DNA of 64,000 nt, taken from the NCBI GenBank assembly GCA_019414045.1, contig DXMW01000017.1, positions 83,982-147,981 of the forward strand. The letters are read 5' to 3'. Below the pieces are notes generated by a model. That model was not told the origin of the DNA. It was given only the letters and a program-made list of their open reading frames with translations, and did no database searches. The position numbers were made by a program, and so were the translations under genes. The stretch's first letter is position 1, and each line of letters opens with the position of its first letter. Of this stretch, positions 17,767 to 25,056 are shown piece after piece. Origin of the DNA: Collinsella sp. GTDB lineage: Bacteria > Actinomycetota > Coriobacteriia > Coriobacteriales > Coriobacteriaceae.

Positions 17767-18250
17767 CCTGCGCATTGGCCACGGCTACGACGTCCACCGT
17801 TTGGTGGAGGGGCGTCGATGTATCATCGGCGGGGTCGACATTCCCTACGAGTGCGGCCTGCTGGGCCACTCGGATGCCGATGTGCTCGCGCACGCCTTGG
17901 CCGATGCCATTCTGGGTGCCTGCCGCGGGGGAGACATCGGCAAGCTATTCCCCGACACCGATCCCGCCTACGAGGGCGCCGATTCGATGGTACTGCTCGC
18001 TCGCGTGATGGACTATGCGCGCGAGCTGGGCTTTGAGTTTGTCGATGCCGATTGCACCATTGCCTGTCAGCAACCCAAGATCACCCCGCACCGCGATGCC
18101 ATGCGCGCCAACCTTGCCCATGCCCTGGGCGTTGACGTCGAAAATGTGGGCGTCGCCGCCACCACGACCGAAAAGCTCGGTTGGGAAGGCCAAGGCGAGG
18201 GAATCGGCGCCTGGGCCGTCTGCCTGCTACAGAAAACCGTTAAGGAGTAA
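17756..18250 (+). CDS. ispF: 2-C-methyl-D-erythritol 2,4-cyclodiphosphate synthase
   Basis: A 164-residue enzyme catalysing the step after IspE in the MEP pathway, cyclising CDP-ME 2-phosphate with release of CMP. It begins RIGHGYDVHRL with the zinc ligands Asp and His of DVH, followed by GLLGHSDADVLAHALADA, which holds the third ligand, and FPDTDP. The C-terminal segment VGVAATTTEKLG is the CMP-binding signature. It is a trimeric cytosolic protein of normal length. Its start overlaps ispD by 11 nt and cysS follows after 3 nt, so disA-ispD-ispF-cysS form one transcription unit. Confidence 0.95.
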   Translation: MFSNLRIGHGYDVHRLVEGRRCIIGGVDIPYECGLLGHSDADVLAHALADAILGACRGGDIGKLFPDTDPAYEGADSMVLLARVMDYARELGFEFVDADCTIACQQPKITPHRDAMRANLAHALGVDVENVGVAATTTEKLGWEGQGEGIGAWAVCLLQKTVKE

Positions 18251-18253
18251 CGA

Positions 18254-19720
18254 ATGCGTATCTACAACAGCGCTACCCATAAAAAGGAAGAGTTCCAGCC
18301 CATCGAGTCCGGCAAGGTCCGCATGTACGTGTGCGGCCCCACGGTCTACGACAACATCCACATCGGCAATGCCCGCACGTTCATCAGCTTTGACGTGATT
18401 CGACGCTGGCTCATCGCGAGCGGCTACGAGGTCACGTTCGCCCAGAACCTCACCGATGTCGATGACAAGATCATCAAGCGCGCCAACGAGCAGGGCCGTA
18501 CGGCTGCCGAGGTCGCGACGGAGTTCTCCGACAAGTTCATCGGCGTCATGCGCGCCGCCAACGTGCTCGATCCCGATGTGCGCCCCCGCGCCACCAAGGA
18601 GATCGGCCCCATGATCGCCATGATCAAGACGCTTATCGAGCAGGGCCACGCTTACGCAGCCGATAACGGCGATGTGTACTTTGCCGTGCGCAGCGATCCC
18701 AACTATGGCCAGGTCTCGGGCCGCAACATCGACGACCTGATGGTGGGTGCGCGCATCGAGGAGAACGAGGACAAGAACGACCCGCTCGACTTTGCCCTGT
18801 GGAAGGCCGCCAAGCCCGGCGAGCCCAGCTGGCCGAGCCCCTGGGGCGAGGGCCGTCCCGGTTGGCACACCGAGTGCGCCGCCATGGTACACCGCTACCT
18901 GGGCACTCCGATCGACATCCACGGCGGCGGCTCCGACCTTGCCTTCCCGCATCACGAGAACGAGTGCGCCCAGGCCACCTGCGCCTGGCACCAGGGCTTC
19001 TCCAACACCTGGATGCACACGGGCATGCTGCTGGTTGACGGCGAGAAGATGTCCAAGTCGCTCGGAAACTTCTTTACGCTGGCCGAGGTGCTCGAGCAGC
19101 ACTCTGCCGCGGCCCTGCGCCTGTTGATGCTGCAGACGAGCTATCGCTCGCCGCTCGACTTCTCCTGGGAGCGCCTGGAGGGTGCCGAGAACTCACTCAC
19201 GCGTATTGCCGGTACGGTCGAGAATCTGCGCTGGGCCGCGAACCATGCGACGGCCGATGCCGATGAGGTAGCATCCGAGGCGTTTGCCGCCAAGGCCGCC
19301 GAGACCCGTGCCACCTTTAAGGAGTGCATGGACGACGACTTTAACACCGCTGGTGCCATGGGTGCCGTCTTTGGCTTTGTGACCGAGTGCAACCAGTACC
19401 TGGAGCAGGCAGGCGACGCTGCCGACAAGGCCGCCGCGCTTGCCGCCGCCGACACGCTGGCCGAGCTGCTCGATACGTTTGGCGTCGAGCTTCCCGAGCC
19501 CAAGGTCGAGCTGCCGCTGGGTCTACTGGGTGTTGCCGCCGGTCTGGTTGCCTATACGGGCGACGACGTGGACGAGGCTGCTGCCAAGATTCTCGAGGCC
19601 CGCGCCGAGGCCCGTGCCGCCAAGAACTGGGATCTGGCAGATGCCATCCGCGACCAGCTCAAGGACCTGGGCCTCACCATTGAGGATACCGCCGCCGGCA
19701 CCCGTATCAAATCTCTCTAA
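18254..19720 (+). CDS. cysS: Cysteinyl-tRNA synthetase
   Basis: A 488-residue class I synthetase. The class I signature appears as HIGNAR (about 36-41, after CGPTVYDNI with the first zinc-binding Cys) and KMSKS (about 265, in GEKMSKSLGN). Other zinc ligands lie in WHTECAAM and FPHHENECAQ. The C-terminal part is the DALR-type helical domain, and the end (LGLTIEDTAAGTRIK) is the usual Cys-specific tail. The start codon follows TAAGGAGTAACG, a strong ribosome site overlapping the ispF stop. In Bacillus this gene is followed by mrnC; here mrnC is absent and rlmB comes next. Confidence 0.95.
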   Translation: MRIYNSATHKKEEFQPIESGKVRMYVCGPTVYDNIHIGNARTFISFDVIRRWLIASGYEVTFAQNLTDVDDKIIKRANEQGRTAAEVATEFSDKFIGVMRAANVLDPDVRPRATKEIGPMIAMIKTLIEQGHAYAADNGDVYFAVRSDPNYGQVSGRNIDDLMVGARIEENEDKNDPLDFALWKAAKPGEPSWPSPWGEGRPGWHTECAAMVHRYLGTPIDIHGGGSDLAFPHHENECAQATCAWHQGFSNTWMHTGMLLVDGEKMSKSLGNFFTLAEVLEQHSAAALRLLMLQTSYRSPLDFSWERLEGAENSLTRIAGTVENLRWAANHATADADEVASEAFAAKAAETRATFKECMDDDFNTAGAMGAVFGFVTECNQYLEQAGDAADKAAALAAADTLAELLDTFGVELPEPKVELPLGLLGVAAGLVAYTGDDVDEAAAKILEARAEARAAKNWDLADAIRDQLKDLGLTIEDTAAGTRIKSL

Positions 19721-19726
19721 TCCCCG

Positions 19727-19828
19727 CGGGTTTCCCAAGCACCCGACCTTGCCGTTCAAACCGTCGCTCGCGTACTCAAGTACGCGTCGCTCCTCTTTCA
19801 CGGCAATCTCGGGCACTTGGAAAACCCG
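19727..19828. repeat. About 100-nt imperfect intergenic hairpin
   Basis: CGGGTTTCCCAAG...CCCGACCTTGCCGT pairs in order with ACGGCAATCTCGGG...CTTGGAAAACCCG, and the inside holds GCGTACT/AGTACGC. The element sits between cysS and rlmB ahead of the terminator. It is too long and too interrupted to be a simple terminator. Confidence 0.55.
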
Positions 19829-19832
19829 TACC

Positions 19833-19871
19833 GACCGCTTGAGCTATTCGTCTTAAGCGGTCGCTTCTTTT
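19833..19871 (+). terminator. Terminator between cysS and rlmB
   Basis: GACCGCTT (19833-19840) pairs with AAGCGGTC (19855-19862), followed by GCTTCTTTTG. Moderate strength, so read-through into rlmB is possible. Confidence 0.6.
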
Positions 19872-19906
19872 GTCCTGTTTGAAAAGTATTTAAAGGAGGC
19901 CGCTTT

Positions 19907-20827
19907 ATGGCCGACAATCGCAAGCGTGCATCGCGTGGAGGCAAGCAGACTGCTTCTGGCTCGCGTCCGATTCGCCGCAACGACCGCGCTGCCACTCCCA
20001 AGGGCCAGCGCGAGCGCTCCCAAGCCCAGGCTGCGCGTCCGCAGCGAGATCGCAACCGCGACAACTTTCAGGTCCCCAAGGGTGAGTTTATCGAAGGGCG
20101 TCGTGCTGCCGCCGAGGCGCTGCGCACCGGTTTTCCCATCAAGTGCGCGCTCATTGCCGAGGGCGGGGAGCGCGATGCCGCCCTGTCGCGTCTGGTCGAT
20201 GACCTCAACGCCGCGGGCGTCCGCATTAAGTATGTGCCGCGCGCGCAGCTCGACGCACTGTCGAGCCATGGCGCTCACCAGGGCATCGCGCTCGAGGTTG
20301 GCAACTTCCCCTATGCCGATGTCGTCGATATTCTCGACCGCGCAGGCGAGGGCCCGGCACTTGTCGTGGTGCTCGACCATGTGACTGACGACGGCAACTT
20401 TGGTGCCATCGTGCGCTCCGCCGAGGTTGTGGGCGCGGCCGGCGTCATCATCGCCAACAAGCGCGCCGCCGGCGTGACCGTGGGCAGCTACAAGACTTCA
20501 GCCGGCGCCGTCATGCATCTGCCTATCGCGCAGGTGCCCAACATCGCCCGTGCGCTCGACGATCTTAAGGCCGCTGGCTTTTGGGTGGGCGGTGCCTCCG
20601 AGCATGCCGAAGGCAGTTGCTGGGATGCTCCCTTCGAGGGCCGCGTGGCGCTCGTCATGGGCTCCGAGGGCGACGGCATCTCGCGCCTGGTGCTCGAGAA
20701 ATGCGACTTTTTGACCAAGCTTCCCCAGCGCGGCATGACCGAGAGCCTCAATGTTGCCCAGGCGACCACGGCGCTGTGCTTTGAGTGGCTGCGCCGCAAC
20801 GCCGGCGAGCTCATGGGGGAGGAGTAG
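19907..20827 (+). CDS. rlmB: 23S rRNA 2'-O-ribose methyltransferase, TrmH/SpoU family (RlmB type)
   Basis: A 306-residue SPOUT methyltransferase. The first 55 residues are a basic low-complexity tail rich in Arg, Lys and Gln. Then comes the substrate-binding domain starting GEFIEGRRAAAEAL, and from about 150 the knotted catalytic domain with NFGAIVRSAEVVGAAGVI, VMGSEGDGISR and LPQRGMTESLNVAQAT, the three SAM-binding motifs. The family methylates a ribose in 23S rRNA (Gm2251 in E. coli) or close sites. The start has AAAGGAGG 8 nt upstream. It ends 3 nt before the NYN gene, the same order as rlmB-yacP in Bacillus. Confidence 0.9.
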   Translation: MADNRKRASRGGKQTASGSRPIRRNDRAATPKGQRERSQAQAARPQRDRNRDNFQVPKGEFIEGRRAAAEALRTGFPIKCALIAEGGERDAALSRLVDDLNAAGVRIKYVPRAQLDALSSHGAHQGIALEVGNFPYADVVDILDRAGEGPALVVVLDHVTDDGNFGAIVRSAEVVGAAGVIIANKRAAGVTVGSYKTSAGAVMHLPIAQVPNIARALDDLKAAGFWVGGASEHAEGSCWDAPFEGRVALVMGSEGDGISRLVLEKCDFLTKLPQRGMTESLNVAQATTALCFEWLRRNAGELMGEE

Positions 20828-20830
20828 CGC

Positions 20831-21508
20831 ATGTCCAAAAAGAACCGTGCCAAGTCCAAGGCCAAGCGCTTTGGCGAGGGCTCGGCCAAGCCGATTGTTT
20901 CGGCCGCGACCTACGGCGTGGGCGGCAATGCGTTTGCGCAGGCCATCGCCGACCCGGTCTCGACGGTGCACTCCAACAAGCCCGAGCTGCTGGTGGTCGA
21001 CGGTTACAACGTGATTCACTGCACGCCGCGCTACGAAAAGCTCGTCTACGACCATTCCGACGATCCGTATTCCAGCGACGTCCACGATATGGCGCGAACT
21101 GCACTCATCAACGACGTCGCCGCGTTTGCCCAGGGCCGCTACGAGGCCGTGATCGTGTTTGACGGCGCGGGCAACATCTCCAGCGAGCGCCCCAACCTGC
21201 CGGCCCGCGGCGTGCGCATCGAGTTCTCGCCGACGGGTGTTTCAGCCGATACCGTGGTGCAAAAGCTCTGCATCGAGGCGCGCGAGGAAGGCCGCGCATG
21301 CTCTGTGGTATCGAGCGACGGCACGATCCAGGCCGTCGTCATGGGCAAGGGTGTCACGCGCATCTCGAGCCGTATGCTGGTGGACGAGATCAAACAGATC
21401 GATAACGACGTTCACGAGGCAGAGGAAGCTCCGCAGATCAAGATGACTCTGGGCAGTCGCCTGAGCCCCGATGCCCTGGCCAAGCTCAAGGCCCTGCGCG
21501 GGAGGTAG
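20831..21508 (+). CDS. NYN-domain (YacP/Rae1-type) ribonuclease
   Basis: A 225-residue protein with a PIN-like NYN nuclease domain (PF05991). A basic N-terminus of about 50 residues precedes ELLVVDGYNVIH (first catalytic Asp), followed by a helix with ARTALINDVAAF, AVIVFDGAG and the acidic site VVSSDGTIQ. In Bacillus the orthologue Rae1 cleaves mRNA in the ribosomal A site. The position next to rlmB supports orthology. The final 20 residues are Lys-rich. No terminator is visible before the convergent gene at 21536. Confidence 0.82.
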   Translation: MSKKNRAKSKAKRFGEGSAKPIVSAATYGVGGNAFAQAIADPVSTVHSNKPELLVVDGYNVIHCTPRYEKLVYDHSDDPYSSDVHDMARTALINDVAAFAQGRYEAVIVFDGAGNISSERPNLPARGVRIEFSPTGVSADTVVQKLCIEAREEGRACSVVSSDGTIQAVVMGKGVTRISSRMLVDEIKQIDNDVHEAEEAPQIKMTLGSRLSPDALAKLKALRGR

Positions 21509-21535
21509 GGAAGTTGGCGGGGCAATGCTGCCTCG

Positions 21536-22876
21536 CTAACTCCATTCAGCGATGTCGATCATTCTTTCGAGGCGCCACGTTAGCGCCTTTTTTAGATATG
21601 GCAGCCTTGCCGTGAGCGCGTCGTTTCTGGAAAGAATCTCGATCGCCTCGTCAACGAAGCCTTCGAGTTTGTCGCCGTCAAACCAGCCCATGTCCTCGAC
21701 GAGCAACATTTGTTTGGCGGGGCTTGAATGAAATTGTGCGCTGGTAAAACTGTGCTCTCCCGCCCTAAGCTCCTCTAGTGATATGTTGCACCAGAGCGAT
21801 GAGCCCGAATCGAAGATGGGGGCAGGTCTGCAAGCTTGCGTGTTTACGTTTCGCACGAGGCCGAAGTTGCGCCAATGACGATCGTAGTTGGCAATGATGT
21901 CGTCACATACGATCATGCGGTCAAGGGCATCCTTGACGCCTGTCACCCCGAGCTCCTCGCAGTTTGCTACATATCGCTCGTAGTCGGTTAGCCGTTCATC
22001 TGCGTTTGCGTGCTGGTTTACATAGAACGCAGGGACATACTCTTCTTCATCAGTTAAGAAGACATCGCATGTGCTCAGGGCGGAAGTGCCCGTGCCCTCG
22101 AGCGAGTAAGGCACATAATCGCAGGCGTTTAGGATGCGACGGTGGAGCGCGGTCGCCACCAGCTCGTTATAAGGTTCCTGGTCCAGGTGCGCTCCTGCCT
22201 TATGCAGAATTCGACGTTCGCCCTCGCACGTCCAGTACTTTTGAAGATTGCCGTCCGAGGTGTTATCGGGCTTTGCGGCAGCCGCTTTTCCCTCTGGGGC
22301 AAAGGGTGCAATGGACAGCGAGACGTCATCAAAGGCGTTATTGAAGAAGTTGATATCCTCCCAGGTGAGACCGGAACCTTGGGGCCTAATCCAATACTGG
22401 TCGGATAAGGAGAGGCCGAGATTTCGCTGGACGAGTTCATCGGGAACATCGACTGCGGCTTCTGCAAGCAGGGAGGCTAGCCCAATGCGTGCGAGCGGGA
22501 TACCGCGGCCGCGCCACCAGATGCGGAAGGAGTCTAGCGATATGGGGCTATTAGGGCCAAATACTCCAATAGGGGCGTGGGCGTAATCGATGTCGGCACC
22601 GATGTGGGTAAAGTCTTTTCGCGATGTGCTGTAGACCAGCTGAGCGACTTCGTACGTGCGGTTCATGAGGGTGAACGCGATCTCGCTCTTACCGTGGCCG
22701 CGGCGGGGACGTCCCCCCGTTTTGGTCACAGAGCGGAGTCGCGTGTCGACGCTGTCTTTGTCGATGAGCCATACACCAGAAGCCTTGCGGGCCTCAAGTG
22801 CTCCGTTTTTTATGAGCTCCTGCACCCTGCGCGGAGTGATGCCGAGCAGCTCGGCGGCTTCTTTGGTAGTAAGCAT
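21536..22876 (-). CDS. Single-chain HTH-HipA-like kinase (excisionase-type HTH fused to HipA fold)
   Basis: A 446-residue protein combining two functions usually split between antitoxin and toxin. Residues 3-50 are an excisionase/MerR-type HTH (TTKEAAELLGITPRRVQELI, then VWLIDKDSV). After a basic linker the rest resembles HipA/CtkA-like kinases: MNRTYEVAQLVY, an ISLDSFRIWW segment, a catalytic loop NYDRHWRNFGLVR near residue 340 (D-x-H-x-x-N pattern) and PIFDSGSSLW as the metal-binding segment. The nucleotide loop is less clear than in the hipA at 13149, so activity is uncertain. It is not accompanied by an antitoxin gene. A 19-bp perfect inverted repeat lies 11 nt before the start, suggesting autorepression by its own HTH (inference). 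Confidence 0.7.
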   Translation of the reverse strand: MLTTKEAAELLGITPRRVQELIKNGALEARKASGVWLIDKDSVDTRLRSVTKTGGRPRRGHGKSEIAFTLMNRTYEVAQLVYSTSRKDFTHIGADIDYAHAPIGVFGPNSPISLDSFRIWWRGRGIPLARIGLASLLAEAAVDVPDELVQRNLGLSLSDQYWIRPQGSGLTWEDINFFNNAFDDVSLSIAPFAPEGKAAAAKPDNTSDGNLQKYWTCEGERRILHKAGAHLDQEPYNELVATALHRRILNACDYVPYSLEGTGTSALSTCDVFLTDEEEYVPAFYVNQHANADERLTDYERYVANCEELGVTGVKDALDRMIVCDDIIANYDRHWRNFGLVRNVNTQACRPAPIFDSGSSLWCNISLEELRAGEHSFTSAQFHSSPAKQMLLVEDMGWFDGDKLEGFVDEAIEILSRNDALTARLPYLKKALTWRLERMIDIAEWS

Positions 22877-22886
22877 CGCGAAACCC

Positions 22887-22952
22887 TTCGCCAGAACGAA
22901 TAGTTCTATATATAGTAATTGTAATTAAAACTATTCGTTCTGGCGAATAGTT
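22887..22952. promoter_or_regulatory. Long palindromic operator of the HTH-kinase gene
   Basis: Perfect 19-bp arms lie at 22887-22905 and 22929-22947 around a 23-nt A/T-rich spacer. The right side is itself symmetrical: AACTATTCG and CGAATAGTT around TTCTGG (22929-22952). The position, just upstream of the minus-strand start and overlapping the presumed promoter, suits an operator. Confidence 0.72.
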
Positions 22953-23038
22953 TTGAGATGTGGTCGGGTGAAGGGCCTGTTGCGCCTCGTCGGCAATTCC
23001 TTTATTCTTAATTGGCTTCGCGCGAAAGCGCCAAGTGT

Positions 23039-23113
23039 GCCAGTGTGGCGCAACGGTAGCGCAACTGATTTGTAATCAGTGGGTTGCAGGTTCGATTCCT
23101 GTCACTGGCTCCA
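23039..23113 (+). tRNA. tRNA-Thr (UGU)
   Basis: Cloverleaf with acceptor GCCAGTG/CACTGGC, D-arm GCGC, anticodon stem ACTGA/TCAGT with loop TTTGTAA (anticodon TGT), T-arm GCAGG-TTCGATT-CCTGT, discriminator T and encoded CCA. A terminator follows at once. Confidence 0.96.
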
Positions 23114-23122
23114 TGAGAGTTT

Positions 23123-23160
23123 CGGGCTCTGTCTCTATATGGGACAGGGCCCGTTTCTAT
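23123..23160 (+). terminator. Terminator after tRNA-Thr
   Basis: CGGGCTCTGTC (23123-23133) pairs with GACAGGGCCCG (23143-23153) with one mismatch, followed by TTTCTATTT. Confidence 0.75.
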
Positions 23161-23227
23161 TTAGGTGGTGCGCCATCGGGTTAGCGCCCATCCCGTTTTT
23201 GGTTTGTCTCGTCCTCCAGTTTGTCTA

Positions 23228-23354
23228 AATCTGTAACACCAAGACCGATATTTGGCATCTAACTGTTACAGATTGAGATGAAACTTAGGGTGTTTTAGGA
23301 ATATCTTGATCTGTAACATGTAGAAGCGGAATAGGCCTCTTGCTGTTACAGATC
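23228..23354. repeat. Two TCTGTAACA hairpin repeats (family E)
   Basis: AATCTGTAACA (23228-23238) pairs with TGTTACAGATT (23264-23274), and GATCTGTAACA (23308-23318) pairs with TGTTACAGATC (23344-23354). Arms are conserved between copies while the loops differ. They occupy a gene-free stretch from 23161 to 23646. Confidence 0.6.
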
Positions 23355-23424
23355 GAGACAAGGGCGGGTGCGGACCTGGATGTCCTGCTCGAGCGTGGAT
23401 TTCTGGACACGCGAGCGAAGAAAA

Positions 23425-23454
23425 TCTCCCGACCGGAGAACGAGCGTGGATAAT
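23425..23454. repeat. 30-nt repeat, left copy flanking the beta-glucoside island
   Basis: This segment matches 27476-27505 at 25 of 30 positions, including GGAGAA and CGTGGATAAT. The two copies are in the same orientation on either side of the EIIBC-GH1-RpiR block. Confidence 0.55.
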
Positions 23455-23506
23455 TAACTTGGATAGGGAGCTAAGGTAAACACCGATTGTCTATCGACGG
23501 CTTTAG

Positions 23507-23548
23507 AAACAACGACCCCGATTTCATTGTGGAATCGGGGTCGTTTGT
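23507..23548. terminator. Bidirectional terminator beyond the EIIBC gene
   Basis: ACGACCCCGATT (23512-23523) pairs perfectly with AATCGGGGTCGT (23533-23544). It is flanked by AAACA on the left and TTGT on the right, so it can serve the minus-strand operon ending at 23647. Confidence 0.75.
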
Positions 23549-23646
23549 GCCTCAGGAATCCGAATGGATTAATCGAGCTCCTAAGGGACTTCTTGGGTTC
23601 TTGCTAATGGTCTGCCGAGGATGTCCCCAATGCAAACAGCGGGCAT

Positions 23647-25047
23647 CTACTCAATATAGCTGGGGTTCTTCTTGATGATTACGCGTGCAGCGATGAAAGA
23701 GACGACGATGGCGATGATGGCGACAACGCATGCCAGCACGAAGTTGCCCATGGACCCATCGGGAGCGATAAAGATGAGTGCCGAAAGAAGGCCGGGGCAT
23801 GCTCCCGCAACATACTCTTTCAGAACAAAGATGCCTGCAGGGAGTCCAGCGCAGAGCGCGCCGATTGCCGTGCCGACAAGCAGGCGGGGACGCTCGATGA
23901 GGCAACCGTAGAACGCGGGCTCGGTTACGCCACAGAGTGCGGTAACGGCAACCGTGGTGACCATACCCTTCTTCTCCTTGTTTCCCTTCATGGCAGTTGC
24001 CAGGGCGAGGCTCGTGCCGCCAATGCAGAGGTTCGAGATGAATCCAAAGATAATGGGTGCCCAACCGAGCTGCGCCAGGCTCGTAACTTCGATTGCGATG
24101 TAAGCCTTATCGAGACCGAGCATGACGAAATAGGGGTTAAGGGCTGCCAGGATCGGAGTAGCGATAAATGCCACGTTGTCCATAAGCCACGTGACGGCAT
24201 CACTCAGCGCGTAGCCCATCATGCTGCCGGCGGGGCCAAGGATAATCAGCTCGACGGGCACGACGATGATCATGGTGAGCAGCGGCTTCAAGAACAGTTT
24301 GGTAACGTCGGGAATGATCTTCTGAAGGCTGCGGTCGACAAAGTACATGAACACAACGCCCAGTACGATGGGCACTACCGTACTCGAATAGTCGTTCGTC
24401 GGGATGGGGATACCAAGAAAGTCGAGACCCTCGGCACCGCTAATGGACGAGCTGATCATGATCGCGCCCAGCAATGCGCCCATGATGGGCTGCATCTTCA
24501 TGACGGCTGCGAGCTGATAACCAAGATAAACGGGCAAGAAGCTAAACGAAGCGCTAAAGATCGCCAACAGGACCTGGGCGGTTCCGCTATCGGTGCTTAA
24601 TCCGCAATAATTGACCAGGAGATTCTTGATCGAAAGAATGAGTCCGCCAACGATGAGCGCCGGGACGATGGGCATGAATACCTGTGCAGAGACGTTCCCG
24701 AATTTCTCAATCAAGCCCATGGCGGTGTTACCGCTTTTAATGCCTTCTGCAAGGTCTTTGGCGGTTTGGGCATCGTCGGCAACCGTGCCACCGCCGACTT
24801 CGATTCCCGCGAAGTCGAGGAAGTCGTTGTAAGCCTCGGTGACGTTTGGGCCGATGATCACCTGAAGCTGGCCACCGCTGACTACTGCCCCGAGCGCCTG
24901 ATCGGCCGATTTGGCGAGCTGGAGATCGATGATCGAGGTGTCTCGTGCGTCGATGCGAAGGCGTGTCGCACAATGAGTTACCGATGTAATGTTCTCTTTG
25001 CCGCCAACAGCCTTTAGGACTGTTTCGGACATTGCCTGATATTTCAT
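23647..25047 (-). CDS. PTS beta-glucoside-type transporter, EIIBC subunits
   Basis: A 466-residue phosphotransferase permease. Residues 1-85 are the EIIB domain with the phosphorylated Cys26 in VTHCATRLRI; from about 105 a ten-helix EIIC domain follows, with GLIEKFGNVSAQVF, GALLGAIM and GVTEPAFYGC, the loop carrying the conserved Glu of the sugar site. No EIIA domain is present at the C-terminus, in contrast to three-domain BglF/BglP proteins, so a separate EIIA is needed; the Crr-type protein at 41731 is a candidate. The gene follows the GH1 enzyme in one minus-strand operon (9 nt gap). A substrate such as a beta-glucoside or cellobiose is inferred from the neighbour. Confidence 0.88.
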   Translation of the reverse strand: MKYQAMSETVLKAVGGKENITSVTHCATRLRIDARDTSIIDLQLAKSADQALGAVVSGGQLQVIIGPNVTEAYNDFLDFAGIEVGGGTVADDAQTAKDLAEGIKSGNTAMGLIEKFGNVSAQVFMPIVPALIVGGLILSIKNLLVNYCGLSTDSGTAQVLLAIFSASFSFLPVYLGYQLAAVMKMQPIMGALLGAIMISSSISGAEGLDFLGIPIPTNDYSSTVVPIVLGVVFMYFVDRSLQKIIPDVTKLFLKPLLTMIIVVPVELIILGPAGSMMGYALSDAVTWLMDNVAFIATPILAALNPYFVMLGLDKAYIAIEVTSLAQLGWAPIIFGFISNLCIGGTSLALATAMKGNKEKKGMVTTVAVTALCGVTEPAFYGCLIERPRLLVGTAIGALCAGLPAGIFVLKEYVAGACPGLLSALIFIAPDGSMGNFVLACVVAIIAIVVSFIAARVIIKKNPSYIE

Positions 25048-25056
25048 CTCTTTCTC

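Noticed and set aside
22706..22720. GGGGACGTCCCC palindrome, similar to the family B core
   Set aside because: It lies inside the HTH-kinase coding sequence (Gly-Gly-Arg-Pro codons) and has no surrounding stem.
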